Source: Nemertoderma westbladi (Eukaryota; Xenacoelomorpha; Nemertodermatida; Nemertodermatidae). From it: a stretch of 64,000 bases of DNA. The position numbers and the translations under genes were made by a program. How positions within the stretch are numbered: the stretch's first letter is position 1; the number at the start of each line of letters is the position of its first letter. The stretch is from positions 20,503-84,502 of the forward strand of contig JAUCBJ010007883.1 in assembly GCA_032718475.1 (NCBI GenBank), written 5' to 3'. Positions 29,834 to 40,344 of this stretch are shown one piece after another. The notes under the pieces were generated by a model. That model saw nothing but the letters and a program-made list of their open reading frames with translations. It did not search any database and was not told where the DNA came from.

Positions 29834-32800
29834 ATGTTTATGGCGGGTTTATTTAGAATTGAAACTCGGCGCATATGTATATATCTTGTATATTTGATAT
29901 TAATGTTTAACAAATATATTTTCTTATTACATTTACATTGTGTAAATGAGGTTTATGTAAACTTTGCTGTAAATATCCTAGCCAGTATCTATGGCAACTA
30001 TATTCGCCCATTTTTGTCGCGAAAGAAAATAATATTATTAAAATCTAAGCCAAATCTTCTTCGAAAAACTAAATATAAACCTATTAGACTTTCATTGTTA
30101 ATTCTTTTACAGATCTTAATACCGCAAGTATTCATCCTAAATCAAATTCACTTTTTCCATACTATAATCACTGCCACTGCTGTATTAATAGATTTCCTAC
30201 TCGCAATATGGCTTGTTACAAAACAATACGGTAAATTAGAATGTAGAAAACCCACAGGTTTAGTAGGTTTAGTATGTTTAGTATTAACTATACAATTAGC
30301 GTCACAATTGTCGGTACATAACCGTTTTACTGTTACAGCACACGCCTACAATATAAAAGTACTTAGTCCCAATAGAAGTTACTCAGGTTCTTTATTTAGT
30401 CCACGCCAAACAGTCCCAAGAGTGCACCAAGTAACTCATATGCTCACACAATTTTTTATAAGTTTAGGTATCAATATAATAGTTTACATATCAGGCAACT
30501 TTTTAGCAGACATATTCGCCCAATGCAATGATATAGAAACTAACCCGGGACCTAAAGGTACACAGCCAACTAAGACGAACAATCGACCTAATACACAATG
30601 TATAACAGTAACCGACTACATGACACAAAATCCTAACGGGGTAAATTTCATTTTAATCAACACCCGCAGTTTAGTGAAAAATTATGAAGAATTAAAACAA
30701 TTAATTATGTCTCTTAACCAGTACGCAATAATTGGAGTAACAGAAACATGGTTAAAGCGGAAACATAGTAAACAATCTATTTCAATACCTGGATATGTAC
30801 ATTACCGTAACGATAGGAGGAAAAGAAAGGGAGGGGGGGTTCTTATTTATATTCCAGAAAACTTGCCGCATAAAGTAAAGCAGGACATCCAAAATAAAAA
30901 CTGCAAATCTGCATATGAGTCACTTTGGATAGAAATCGATACCAGTATTCTATTCGGCGTAGTATATCGACCCCCCAAAAATGTATCTTTTCTTGAAGAT
31001 TTTCTTGAAGAAACGGAAAATGCACTGAACTACAATTATAGTAATACAATCATAGCAGGTGACTTTAATTGTGATATGTTAGATAAAAATAATGTGAAAG
31101 TGAAGGAACTTGAAAACTATATGATTACTTATAATCTAGACCTACTTAATGAACTTACCCCAACACGATATGGCAATGGGAAAAACAAAAACTCATTACT
31201 TGACTTATACCTCACTACCTCCCATAATAAATCCATTTATAATTCAATAACAACACCGAGTGGCTTCTCTGACCACGATTATGTATTATTACATTGTGAC
31301 ACGAAGCTAAGCGCGACACCCACGTCCAAAAAAAGTAGCATAAGAATAACATACAGAGATTATAAACAGTTCTCAGAAAAAATGTTCTTGCAGGATATAT
31401 CGCAAATAAATTGGGCCCCACTATACAATAACGCGGACATTGACAAATCATATAATTACTTCGAACATGAAATTGAAAACGTACTAAACAGACATGCTCC
31501 TATAACAACAAAAACAATAACAGAAAACAGAACTAAGAACACTACAAACAAAAATGCATGGGAAACACAGGAATTAAAACAACTAAATAAACAAAAAATG
31601 GACTCACTATATATCTGGAGAACAACTAAAACTGATGATGATTATGCAAACTTTAAGACGAATAGAAATAAATACAATAACTTAAATCGCACATTAAAAA
31701 ATAATTATATGAAATCAAAATTTGCTGGGGCAAAAAATGCAAAATCACGCTGGAAAATAATTAACTCAATTTTAAATAAAAAAAGTACGAGCGATATGAT
31801 TAATACAATAAAAACTAAAAATGGAAAAATTGAACACGGTTGCAAAATAATAGCTAATATACTCAACTCTACATTTTTAACACTGGGACTACAGACTAGA
31901 AATATCACAAAACAAACACTACCTGTTAACACACATACTCCATTGTGCAATGATACTTTTTCATTTCACAATATCACTGTAACTGATCTCTTAACCATCT
32001 TGGATAAACTAAATACGAATAAATCTGCTGGTCCCTCCACAATTCCCCCACGCATAATAAAATTAATTAAGACAAAAATAGCCTACCCATTAACATATAT
32101 AATAAACCAAAGTTTAACCACATCGAAGTTCCCCTCAAACTTAAAAATGACTAATATTACCCCTGTTTTCAAAAAGGGAGATAGAGAGAATGCTACCAAC
32201 TATCGCCCAATATCTGTAACATCCACATTTGCTAAAATTTTTGAAACCGTAATGCTAAACCAAATTGTATCATATATAACTAAAAATAAAATAATCAAAA
32301 ATAAACAATTCGGTTTTCGCAAAGGATATGCAACTTCTGATGCATTAATTTACACTACAGAATCATGGAAAGCAACACTAGATAGCAATAAATACGTGGC
32401 CATTGCAGCACTGGATGTAGCAAAAGCGTTCAACTCTTTAAATCATAATATCCTATTAAACAAACTTACCCGACTCGGATTTCACACTACTGCCACCAAC
32501 CTAATAGCAAACTACTTACATGATAGGGTGCAAAGAGTCAAAATTAATAATACTCATTCTGACTGGGCTAAAATTAATCACGGCATTCCACAGGGTACCC
32601 AAGTAGGACCTATCCTATTTCTTTTATACGTAAATAACATATCCGCCTTCTCTGATTTAGATCTAATCCAATATGCTGATGACACTCTAATATTTGCATC
32701 ACATTCAAATCCTTTAACAGCAACACACAATCTATCTGAACATGTAGACAAACTGGAACGTAACCTACTAGATATAAACCTAGATCTCAACACGGATAAG

Positions 32801-33559
32801 TCAGAATTTATCTTACTTTCTCCAAAAACCAGAACACCGAGCATAGAAAAAATACAACTAAAAACACAGTCATACACAATTGAACAATCCACTTCAATTA
32901 AGTACTTAGGCGTTATTATTGATAATAGACTTAACTGGCACGCCCAAATTGACCAAATTACTCACAAAATGGCCCTTGCAATATCATGCCTACGCAATGT
33001 TAAAGGACAACTACCATTGAAGACAAAATTAAATATATATAAATCTACAGTATTACCTTACCAAAATTATTGCTCAGATTTGCTAGTACCATTACACAAA
33101 CAATATGGATATAAACAAAAACTATATGAAATAGAGAAACAACAAAACTTTGGTTTACGCGTAGTCTTCAGTAAAAAGAATAGGGATTCCACCGGCACAG
33201 AACTTCGCACCATTGCTAAAATACCAAATTTACATTCACTGCGAGAATTTAACGCTTTAAAATTCTTTCACAAATATACGCATAACTTATCCACCCCTTT
33301 CAAACACATAGATCTACCATACTTACCAATTACTTTGTTAACTTCTGGTTCCCACAAACTTCTAAACCCACGCACGTACAATATTAAAATTCCAAAAACT
33401 TATTCAAATCATGGAACTTACAGTTTAACAGTGGCACTTATTAAAATATGGAATAGTATCCCCACTGAAATTAAAAAACAAGATACATATAAATTATTTT
33501 TACGCGACGTAAAAGCAAAATATTTGAAACACTACACTCGATACGAAGAAATAACTTAA
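29834..33559 (+). CDS. LINE ORF2: hydrophobic domain, 2A-like site, endonuclease and reverse transcriptase
   Basis: From the first ATG (29834) the protein has 1,241 residues; the frame is open back to 29513 or earlier without an ATG. Residues 1-230 contain about five strongly hydrophobic segments (e.g. ICIYLVYLILMF, LSLLILLQILIPQVFIL, TAVLIDFLLAIWLV, GLVGLVCLVLTIQL). DIETNPGP at 30530-30553 then matches the 2A ribosome-skipping consensus. Downstream lie an APE-type endonuclease (INTRS, TETWL near 30740, GDFNCD near 31060, LLDLYL, SDHDYV near 31270) and a reverse transcriptase (VFKKGDRENATNYRPIS, FGFRKGYATSDAL, ALDVAKAFNSLNHN, GIPQGTQVGPILF, YADD at 32672-32683). The C-terminus has KIWNSIPTEIK, as in related elements. 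Skipping would give a ~239-residue membrane-type product and a ~1,002-residue EN-RT. Confidence 0.9.
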   Translation: MFMAGLFRIETRRICIYLVYLILMFNKYIFLLHLHCVNEVYVNFAVNILASIYGNYIRPFLSRKKIILLKSKPNLLRKTKYKPIRLSLLILLQILIPQVFILNQIHFFHTIITATAVLIDFLLAIWLVTKQYGKLECRKPTGLVGLVCLVLTIQLASQLSVHNRFTVTAHAYNIKVLSPNRSYSGSLFSPRQTVPRVHQVTHMLTQFFISLGINIIVYISGNFLADIFAQCNDIETNPGPKGTQPTKTNNRPNTQCITVTDYMTQNPNGVNFILINTRSLVKNYEELKQLIMSLNQYAIIGVTETWLKRKHSKQSISIPGYVHYRNDRRKRKGGGVLIYIPENLPHKVKQDIQNKNCKSAYESLWIEIDTSILFGVVYRPPKNVSFLEDFLEETENALNYNYSNTIIAGDFNCDMLDKNNVKVKELENYMITYNLDLLNELTPTRYGNGKNKNSLLDLYLTTSHNKSIYNSITTPSGFSDHDYVLLHCDTKLSATPTSKKSSIRITYRDYKQFSEKMFLQDISQINWAPLYNNADIDKSYNYFEHEIENVLNRHAPITTKTITENRTKNTTNKNAWETQELKQLNKQKMDSLYIWRTTKTDDDYANFKTNRNKYNNLNRTLKNNYMKSKFAGAKNAKSRWKIINSILNKKSTSDMINTIKTKNGKIEHGCKIIANILNSTFLTLGLQTRNITKQTLPVNTHTPLCNDTFSFHNITVTDLLTILDKLNTNKSAGPSTIPPRIIKLIKTKIAYPLTYIINQSLTTSKFPSNLKMTNITPVFKKGDRENATNYRPISVTSTFAKIFETVMLNQIVSYITKNKIIKNKQFGFRKGYATSDALIYTTESWKATLDSNKYVAIAALDVAKAFNSLNHNILLNKLTRLGFHTTATNLIANYLHDRVQRVKINNTHSDWAKINHGIPQGTQVGPILFLLYVNNISAFSDLDLIQYADDTLIFASHSNPLTATHNLSEHVDKLERNLLDINLDLNTDKSEFILLSPKTRTPSIEKIQLKTQSYTIEQSTSIKYLGVIIDNRLNWHAQIDQITHKMALAISCLRNVKGQLPLKTKLNIYKSTVLPYQNYCSDLLVPLHKQYGYKQKLYEIEKQQNFGLRVVFSKKNRDSTGTELRTIAKIPNLHSLREFNALKFFHKYTHNLSTPFKHIDLPYLPITLLTSGSHKLLNPRTYNIKIPKTYSNHGTYSLTVALIKIWNSIPTEIKKQDTYKLFLRDVKAKYLKHYTRYEEIT
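30530..30553 (+). other. 2A-like ribosome-skipping motif
   Basis: Encodes DIETNPGP, fitting D(V/I)ExNPG|P, in frame within ORF2. Skipping would occur between Gly (30548-30550) and Pro (30551-30553). 2A-like motifs ahead of the endonuclease are established in APE-type non-LTR elements of sea urchin, lancelet and molluscs. Activity of this copy is inferred from the motif alone. Confidence 0.9.
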
Positions 33560-33863
33560 TCCCAGGAACAGGATATATACTGCACTGTGCTGCATTCACC
33601 TTTTTATTAGTTTATTGTTATTGTTATTTGTTTAGATACCAGTAAAGTTGTTAGTAGTAGGCCCCGCCCCTACTTGATGTCTATGTTTTACGTATATAGT
33701 TAGACCCCTGCTGGACAACTGACGCTTATTTCCTTTTTAAATTATCAGCTTGTGCGACGTTTGTTTGCTAGCTGCCTCCAATTGGTTTACCAGGCGGAGT
33801 TTTAAGGAAATAAAAGATGTTTATTATTATTTTATTATATTATTATATTATTATTATATTATT
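33560..33863 (+). other. LINE 3' UTR and TTATTA tail
   Basis: About 255 bp of UTR containing TAGTAGTAGGCCCCGCCCC, then TTATTA/TTATA repeats from about 33815 to 33863. A short microsatellite instead of poly(A) is usual for CR1/L2-group LINEs. Confidence 0.8.
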
Positions 33864-33945
33864 ATGCCATCCAGCGACTGCGAATCATGCCCTGCCCATT
33901 GTACAGTTGTATAACGTCGTCGTTGAAATTGGCTACTCCTAGCCA
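33864..33945 (-). other. Possible terminal exon cut by the LINE tail
   Basis: On the minus strand a possible acceptor (TATGGCTAG|GAGTAGCC, behind a TG repeat) precedes a frame ending VANFNDDVIQLYNGQGMIRS RWMA with a stop formed at the LINE tail. It could be the last exon of the gene starting at 35046. The evidence is a single short frame, so confidence is low. Confidence 0.2.
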
Positions 33946-34680
33946 TACACACACACACACACACATTACAGCATTATGTACAAGGACAAACAGATTAAAC
34001 AGGATACAAAGGCATTTCAGGTTAGACCTCCTTGGCACTTGGTCCTTATATAAAGTATATATAAAGAAAGATTTAACACATACTGACATAGATAAGTTAA
34101 ATAAAATAGGCCCTTACTGCCTTACAAAAAGAAAGTACCGGTACCTACTGACTGACTAAAGTAGGGTAAATTCAGACCTTTCCTGCTGTCCTGCCTTCAC
34201 TTTTTCGCAAAAAAAATGCTTTTACACACGGCACGGATCGGAGACTGTGTTCACAACCTCCACCCTCAGGCGCTCAGGGTCAGCTGGAACCGGGAGGTGG
34301 GAGGGGAGCGAGGGCGAGTAGGCCTACCAAATGGCAGAATGGGCTGGGCACAATTCTGTACGCAAATACCAGAATACTGAAATATATTTTTACACATTAA
34401 CCAGTTAACAGCGACTGCTACTACCTACTACTTCTACTTGCTTTCTACATCTACAACTGTACAGTTCTAACAGTATTGTCAGATTGTACTTAGACCTGTA
34501 GGCCTAGTACAGTTCAGTTAGATTCCTGCTCTGCTGCTGTACTACTACTACACTGACTACAGCGATACAGTTGCACAGCACAGCAGCAGTCAGTATTGAC
34601 ACTATGCGGCTGTGATAGTACTGCAATATGCAATATGCCTACAGCTGTACAGTCTGACAGTACAACGTACAATTCAGCAA
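33946..34680. other. Intergenic or intronic, nothing firm
   Basis: Contains a (CA)n microsatellite (about 33949-33963) and one TACCGGTA near 34137. No conserved coding block was recognised. Confidence 0.45.
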
Positions 34681-35046
34681 TTATGATTGCGAAATTGCAA
34701 TGTCAGAATGTGTGGGTGGAAACAGCTGATTTTGTTTACATTTACTGATACCAGATACCGTTTGGTTTGGATTTATAAGATTGTAAATAAATCGATAACG
34801 CCACCTAGAGGTATTAACTAATATTTCGAACTGGTGTGTCATTAAATCCATTTTGTACCATCTTCGATGAATTAAGTTAGCAACATTGAGCATACCTGAA
34901 AAAAATATATTACCTTTCCTGATAATAATTGTGAATTGTTCCTTTTTTGAAGAATCGGAAGTTTCATCCGTCAATATTGTAAATAAAATACTGCTGACGT
35001 AATGCGTTCCGCAATCTTTACTTGAAACTGTTGCTTTAGTATCCAT
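34681..35046 (-). CDS. Hypothetical protein or first exon
   Basis: An ATG at 35044-35046 opens a 121-codon frame beginning MDTKATVSSKDCGTHYVSS and continuing SSILFTILTDETSD, EQFTIIIRKG. The first ~45 residues have ordinary soluble-protein composition; the rest is less convincing. A possible splice donor lies at AGGAAAG|GTAATA (about 34915), after which the true reading could move to a distant exon. No family was recognised. The gene would be divergent from LMAN2, with starts about 1.3 kb apart. Confidence 0.35.
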   Translation of the reverse strand: MDTKATVSSKDCGTHYVSSILFTILTDETSDSSKKEQFTIIIRKGNIFFSGMLNVANLIHRRWYKMDLMTHQFEILVNTSRWRYRFIYNLINPNQTVSGISKCKQNQLFPPTHSDIAISQS

Positions 35047-36348
35047 TATCTATTCTTAATCGAAGGAGACCTCGAAATATTCCTTCTACGGGTACATGAG
35101 TCAGTTAAAATCATCATTCCCAACAAAGAGGACACGTTTTAGTCCCTTCCTGATTAAAAATAAAATTGAAGTTTAGAGGGAGTCCATCAGTCCAAGGATA
35201 ATCTGCCCAGTGGGCGTATCCAGGATTTCTCCGATAAAGTTGAAGTTACTAGACCTAGTGGTACTGTACTGGTGGGCTTCAGATACCTTCCTAAAATTAT
35301 GGGTTAGATACTTTTGGGGCTTTAGTGTTAAAGATTTTATGAACATGGTTAAGCCGAAGTTGGGAGACGTGCGATTCAACATGAACAAACTATACCTACT
35401 TCTTTAAAATCTGTCGTTGTTACACTTGTGGGTGGCCCATAACTACACAGTATGTATAATACGTACGTATTAACGCATTTATTTTGACACACTTGTAGTC
35501 TTTGTTTCAAATTATTGTTAAGCCCTACATAGCAGAATGAATAGAGCATAAAATTGTTCGCATGTTAGGTGATAGGCATTTTCTGGTTTCTACTGTATAC
35601 AGAAACTTAAATCTTCCATTCCCTTTGGATATTATGTCTGATACAATATCAATTCCTGCCAGGCTGTTGTCTATTGTGAGACCTTACTCAACTATATGAA
35701 AGTGTACGATTATATTTGATTATATTGTGCAGTAAATAGTTCATTAAATAAATAATAATTGATTATATAAATTAAGTAAAAATAAATATTAAAATATTCC
35801 TGCCCCAGCCCCAGTCCACCGTTTTAGAAAGCGATAATTCAAATTTACAGCATGGCACAGGATTTCATTGCTTTGATTGACTGTCCACTCCCCGCTCTTT
35901 GTACAGTTGTATGCTTCCCCCAAGGACTACTGAAGTAGTCTTTGGCTCCCCCTCAACTCTGCCAGTCTGCATCTGCATCTGCACAATGTCTGAATGTAAC
36001 GTACAGAAGTACACTAAGAAGGTCTGAAGGTAAGTACCGTACCGTACACTTCCAGACTGTAGCACTGCACTGGTTGCTGCTTGCTGGGTTGACTGGCTTT
36101 GTCTTTGGCTACTCCAGTACTCTGCTCTGGTCTTAAAGTCTTACATCTTGGTTTGGCAGTTTGGTGCTAGCTGGCTGGTGTCTGGTGCAGTGCAGCAGTG
36201 GTGAATGCAGATACTGAGATACGATACACTGATTCACTGATACGGTCAGACAGTATCGCGCAGTAGTACAGTAGTCAGGTAGTAGGGTGTAGTACCGGTA
36301 CTACTGTACTATACCTGTATACCGTGTATACAGCTATATACTACAACT
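35047..36348. promoter_or_regulatory. Upstream region of LMAN2
   Basis: About 1.3 kb without a convincing gene. It contains TACCGGTA near 36293 and several CAGT-rich stretches. It should hold the LMAN2 promoter; no specific element was identified. Confidence 0.4.
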
Positions 36349-37326
36349 ATGCCTTCGCTATTCAATGTGATTGTTGTGCTTCTAACTTCTATGCGCTATC
36401 ATTGCCACGCGGAACTTTCTCCTAATGATTATTTGCGCAAAGAATTTAGTTTAATCAAACCATTCTCTGGTGCACGGATACCGCTTTGGGACATCCTAGG
36501 GAACACGATGATAACCCCGGACTACGTGCGACTAACTCCGGACGAACCGAGCCGAAGCGGCGCGATATGGGGCAAAGTTCCCTGCAACGTCCGGGACTGG
36601 GAGATCCATCTGCGATTCCGAGTCCACGGCAAAGCCAAGTCCTTGTTCGGCGACGGATTCGCGTTCTGGTACGCCCGGGACAGGATGTTCTCCGGCCCGG
36701 TGTTCGGTAGTCGGGACTACTTTCACGGACTCGCCGTATTCTTCGACACTTACAGCAACCACAACGGCCCACACAACCACGGACACCCCTATATATCCGC
36801 GATGGTGAACAACGGGACCTTCCATTACGACCACGACCGGGACGGGACTCACACCGAGATGTCCGGTTGCCAATCCTCCTTCAGGAATCGGAAATCCGAC
36901 GTTAAAGCGATAATCCGTTACGTGAAAGGCCAACTCACCGTGTCTACGGACATCGACGATAGAGGTAAACCCAAGGAGTGTTTCACCTCTCCGGACGTTC
37001 GTCTACCCATCGGGTACCACTTTGGTCTATCAGCGGCCACTGGGGAACTATCGGACAACCACGATATTATATCGTTTAAGTTCTACGATATTGATATGCC
37101 GGGACGGATAGCGGCCAAGGAGGAGGAACTGCGGAATATTAAACCGGAGGCGCGGTTCTTCCAGCCCCCGCGGGACCACATTGATGACGCTCCCGTCTCC
37201 ACACTGGGGGGGTTCAGGATGTTTCTACTGGTACTTATTGGACTCGCTGGGACCGTTCTATGCGTGGGTGTCAGCGTTATGGTGCTAAAGAAGCGCCAAG
37301 AAAGGAACCTAAAGCGCTTTTATTAA
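36349..37326 (+). CDS. LMAN2: LMAN2/VIP36-type L-type lectin cargo receptor
   Basis: A single-exon gene of 325 residues (human VIP36 has 356). The signal peptide is about residues 1-20. The L-type lectin domain spans about 22-250 and contains GDGFAFWYARDR, GPVFGSRDYFHGLAVFFDTY (calcium/mannose-site Asp133), PYISAMVNNGT, MSGCQSSFRNR, LPIGYHFGLSAATGELSDNHD and a Cys174/Cys211 pair. One N-glycosylation sequon is at N155. The membrane segment is about 290-313, followed by the cytosolic tail KKRQERNLKRFY, the VIP36 trafficking signature. By family it binds high-mannose glycoproteins and cycles between ER and Golgi. A poly(A) signal AATAAA lies at 37352-37357. LMAN2L is the close alternative. GC content is much higher than the flanks. 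Confidence 0.95.
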   Translation: MPSLFNVIVVLLTSMRYHCHAELSPNDYLRKEFSLIKPFSGARIPLWDILGNTMITPDYVRLTPDEPSRSGAIWGKVPCNVRDWEIHLRFRVHGKAKSLFGDGFAFWYARDRMFSGPVFGSRDYFHGLAVFFDTYSNHNGPHNHGHPYISAMVNNGTFHYDHDRDGTHTEMSGCQSSFRNRKSDVKAIIRYVKGQLTVSTDIDDRGKPKECFTSPDVRLPIGYHFGLSAATGELSDNHDIISFKFYDIDMPGRIAAKEEELRNIKPEARFFQPPRDHIDDAPVSTLGGFRMFLLVLIGLAGTVLCVGVSVMVLKKRQERNLKRFY

Positions 37327-37851
37327 GGGCCGGATGCCCTGCCTTGATTCGAATAAATTAGAGATACACCGTCGGAGCGGAAGACTTGCTGCCATTCTTT
37401 TTTGAGCTATTAGTTAATTATTATTCCGTAATGACTGTAGAAACATCGACGGAGTCTAGCAAAGCAGTTCATTATATTCGGCTGGTCGGGGAGTTTATTT
37501 TTTTAGTTATATTAGAAACGTCTCGTTCGGTATTGTTTGTATCAATTGTGAATTTGGGATTATTTAACATCTCCATCGTTTGTCTTGTTGACAGTTTTAG
37601 CGTAAATATTAATATAAATATTATTGGACTGTCTAATATGTAACTATTTTAAGTATTTCTGGAACTAAAGTGATAATAATATATGCATGGGTTGCGTACG
37701 TGCATTAATAATAATTACTATACTAATATGTGTCGCAATATTTTCGCCCCCAACCCCAATAAAAGATGGTTCCCCAAACTAAAAGTGACATGGAATTAAA
37801 TTTTAAAGCAAAAATATTGTAAGATATTGAATCCACCTTTAGTATAAATAT
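37327..37851. other. LMAN2 3' flank
   Basis: Contains the AATAAA at 37352 and an open frame at 37386-37643 that is rich in hydrophobic codons but shows no family. No other feature was seen. Confidence 0.45.
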
Positions 37852-38486
37852 TAGGGATGTGGCGAATGTCCGCATCCGCGGATATCCGCATGATTTTTCG
37901 CATTCGCACCCCCGCCCATGGCATGCGGATGTTACATGCGGATGATACATGCATTATTCAAGCATCCCGTCTGAAGGCACAGCAACCACTCAATTAAATT
38001 TTCAATAATAATTACTTTTTCCCTTATGAAATTTTTTTTATTTTATCTTAAAATTATCAAAGTATAAAATATCAAAATTATTTCTTACTACTTATTTCTT
38101 ATATCAACTTGGCCAGATGTAAAATAAACTACTGTGTTGTATTATACCAGGATCTAATCTCCCAAGACCTCATGACGCAGGCCAGGACCCAACGACCACT
38201 CACATGACCTACGACGCATTACTGGGCTGGGCAGCCTATGCCCATGAATAGGCATAGATTGAACTGTTCTATAATCTTAGACTCTCGTTAGTTTATTAAT
38301 ATAAGATTAGAATATAATATTAAAATGCTGCTGGTATAACACCTTGATGTAAAAGGGAGGTCAGGCAAAAATATATATGTTTTAATAGACATCCGCATCC
38401 GTGCGGATGTCACCTCAGACTGTCAGACATTTGCATCCGCATCTGCATTCGCGGATGTTAAAAATATGACATTCGCAACATCCCTA
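37852..38486. mobile_element. hAT-like non-autonomous element
   Basis: About 635 bp beginning TAGGGATGTGGCGAATGTCC and ending with the near-complement of the same word (GACATTCGCAACATCCCTA). Subterminal regions are filled with GCGGATGT/ACATCCGC words in both orientations. TAGGGATGT ends and subterminal repeats fit hAT-type MITEs. No clean 8-bp target duplication was found. It is non-coding. Confidence 0.65.
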
Positions 38487-39133
38487 ATATTATATAATAT
38501 ATATATATGTATAATATATATGTAATATATATTACGGATATCACCTGATCCAGGATGACGGATCCATGTAGGATCATAGAAATCGCAGATCCTAGGATCC
38601 AATAGCATTAATTAATTAATAGTCTAAGGTTTTCGTCTTATACATGTTTGTAAACAGCGGAGCCAATGAACTACAGCGGCTTATCCTATCAATACCATGA
38701 TGGGGGTGGTGTAGAGCGCTTCTTAAAAATCGAATTTCCATGCGGAGTGCGCATTTTTATCCGGATGAGGTAATAAACTGTGTGTGGTAAAAACTTTTCA
38801 GTGAAACATTGACATTGACAAATGGGGCAAACCCATCCTTGGGGTGTGCTGATGATGCTAGATTTGTGTAGTTGTGATGATCGATTGATTGATTGTTTTT
38901 ACGCGATAAATATAGAGTACTGTAGATACAAATTATATAACAACAAAATACATATAAATACTTTGCATAATTATTGGACAGGCGGTAATATATAGTAGAG
39001 TATATGTCTTTCAAATAGTAAGAATTAATGGCACCGACAACAGAAAATACATATTAAAATTGGTAAGTTTATACTATATCATTCATCAAATATATTACTA
39101 AAATCTTTAAAATCATAAAAGTTATTAATTTAA
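38487..39133. other. Intergenic, AT repeats only
   Basis: ATAT microsatellite near 38495-38535 and a small GGATC-rich inverted patch at 38545-38605. No gene. Confidence 0.5.
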
Positions 39134-39137
39134 TTAA

Positions 39138-40061
39138 GGGGAGAGGAGTACATTACCACCACCACCCCCCCCCCCCCCCCCCCCCCCCTGAACAATTTCT
39201 ATTATTTCAATTACAATTTCTATTGAATTTAAAATATTTTGATTTTATACAGTATGGGCTGTTAAAATATGGCCAAACATTTGTTTTTTCGAAAAATTTT
39301 CAAATTTCCAGTCGCCCTCTAGCGGCCATTGAATGAATCAAGATTTGCGGTTAAAATGCTAGTAGTCATTCAATTTTAGGTGAAATTGTCATGAAAGGTG
39401 AAATTAAAAAAGCCAATTTTTTCGAATTACGGAGGTGAGCTCCGCAAAAGTTATCTGTTAAAATTTTAAGTTTTGCCTTTTTATGAAAATTAATTAATAT
39501 TAATTAATATTTGGCAAAATTTTAACAAATTTTTGGCTTTAATCTGAAAAATTGGCTGTAAAAACAAAAATATCAAAATTTCCAACCGATAACTTTGAAA
39601 GAACAGCAGAAACCCTTTCGAATCAGCCAAAAATAAAGAAAATTGGTTCAAAAATTGGCGGTGGTGTAGTAATTTGAAAAATGAAAAATGTCATTCCAAT
39701 TGCCTTCAAAGTTTAAACCTTCCCGCCAGAACTGGCTGTCTGTGGTCTGGTTGGTTAATCATTTCTGGCATGATAGACTCACCGGGCTAAAACTTTCATT
39801 ATGGGGGTTTTCGGGGTCGTTGATTTAATTTCCGATGTCAGTTTTAAATTTTGGTGGAATCTAGTCTCTCCGGTTATCTGTCTGTCTTATAATTTGACTG
39901 ACAGACCGTCATACGGAAAAATAGCGATAACTCGAGAACTAAAAGAGGTTCCGCTAAGCGGTTTTCAGATTTGAAATTCTCATTAAATTATGCTATAGAT
40001 TAAATAAAAAAAACATTTGAAATTTTGACATGGGGGGGGGGGGGGGGGGGGTACTCCCCCC
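39138..40061. mobile_element. TTAA-flanked MITE with poly(C)/poly(G) ends
   Basis: Flanked by TTAA on both sides (39134-39137 and 40062-40065). Terminal repeats are short and imperfect: GGGGAGAGGAGTAC at the left and GTACTCCCCCC at the right. Each is followed inward by a long homopolymer (about 25 C from 39164; about 20 G from 40032). The interior is AT-rich and non-coding, with CCAGTCGCCCTCTAGCGG near 39310. A TTAA duplication fits piggyBac or Kolobok relatives. Confidence 0.65.
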
Positions 40062-40065
40062 TTAA

Positions 40066-40344
40066 GTCAACTAAAAAATTAAAATATTTACAAATACTAA
40101 TACAAATAAAAATTTCAAATACTAATAAACAAGTAAAAAACTGAAACGATAATCTTATCTTACTATTTTGTGTCTAATCATGTTTTGACGTAAGTTTATT
40201 ATTATTCAGTAATTAATAATTAAAAACAAATAAAGGCGTATTGGATTGCTCCATGAGGCCGGTGCCTCGTTTCCATTGGGGTCCATTCTAGTACTGTAGG
40301 TAAGTTAAAAATATTGAAATGTTGATTGGTCAGAGCTCTCTTTT
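40066..40344. other. Spacer before the 28-bp array
   Basis: AT-rich, no feature seen. Confidence 0.5.

Larger units (their letters stand above)
27590..33863 (+). mobile_element. Apparently intact non-LTR retrotransposon (CR1/L2/Crack group)
   Basis: Two long uninterrupted ORFs in order, ORF1 (SGNH domain plus repeats) and ORF2 (hydrophobic N-terminus, 2A-like motif, APE endonuclease, reverse transcriptase). A short 3' UTR and a TTATTA-type tail follow. There is no poly(A) tail and no LTR, which fits CR1/L2-group elements. The 5' boundary is not defined by a target duplication; 27590 is simply the first base after the hammerhead element. Intact frames suggest recent insertion and possible activity. 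Confidence 0.85.

Noticed and set aside
34890-34920. Apparent 18-nt intron (GTAATA...TTTTTTCAG) in the hypothetical gene
   Set aside because: Far shorter than any animal intron I know. More likely a normal donor followed by a T-rich stretch.
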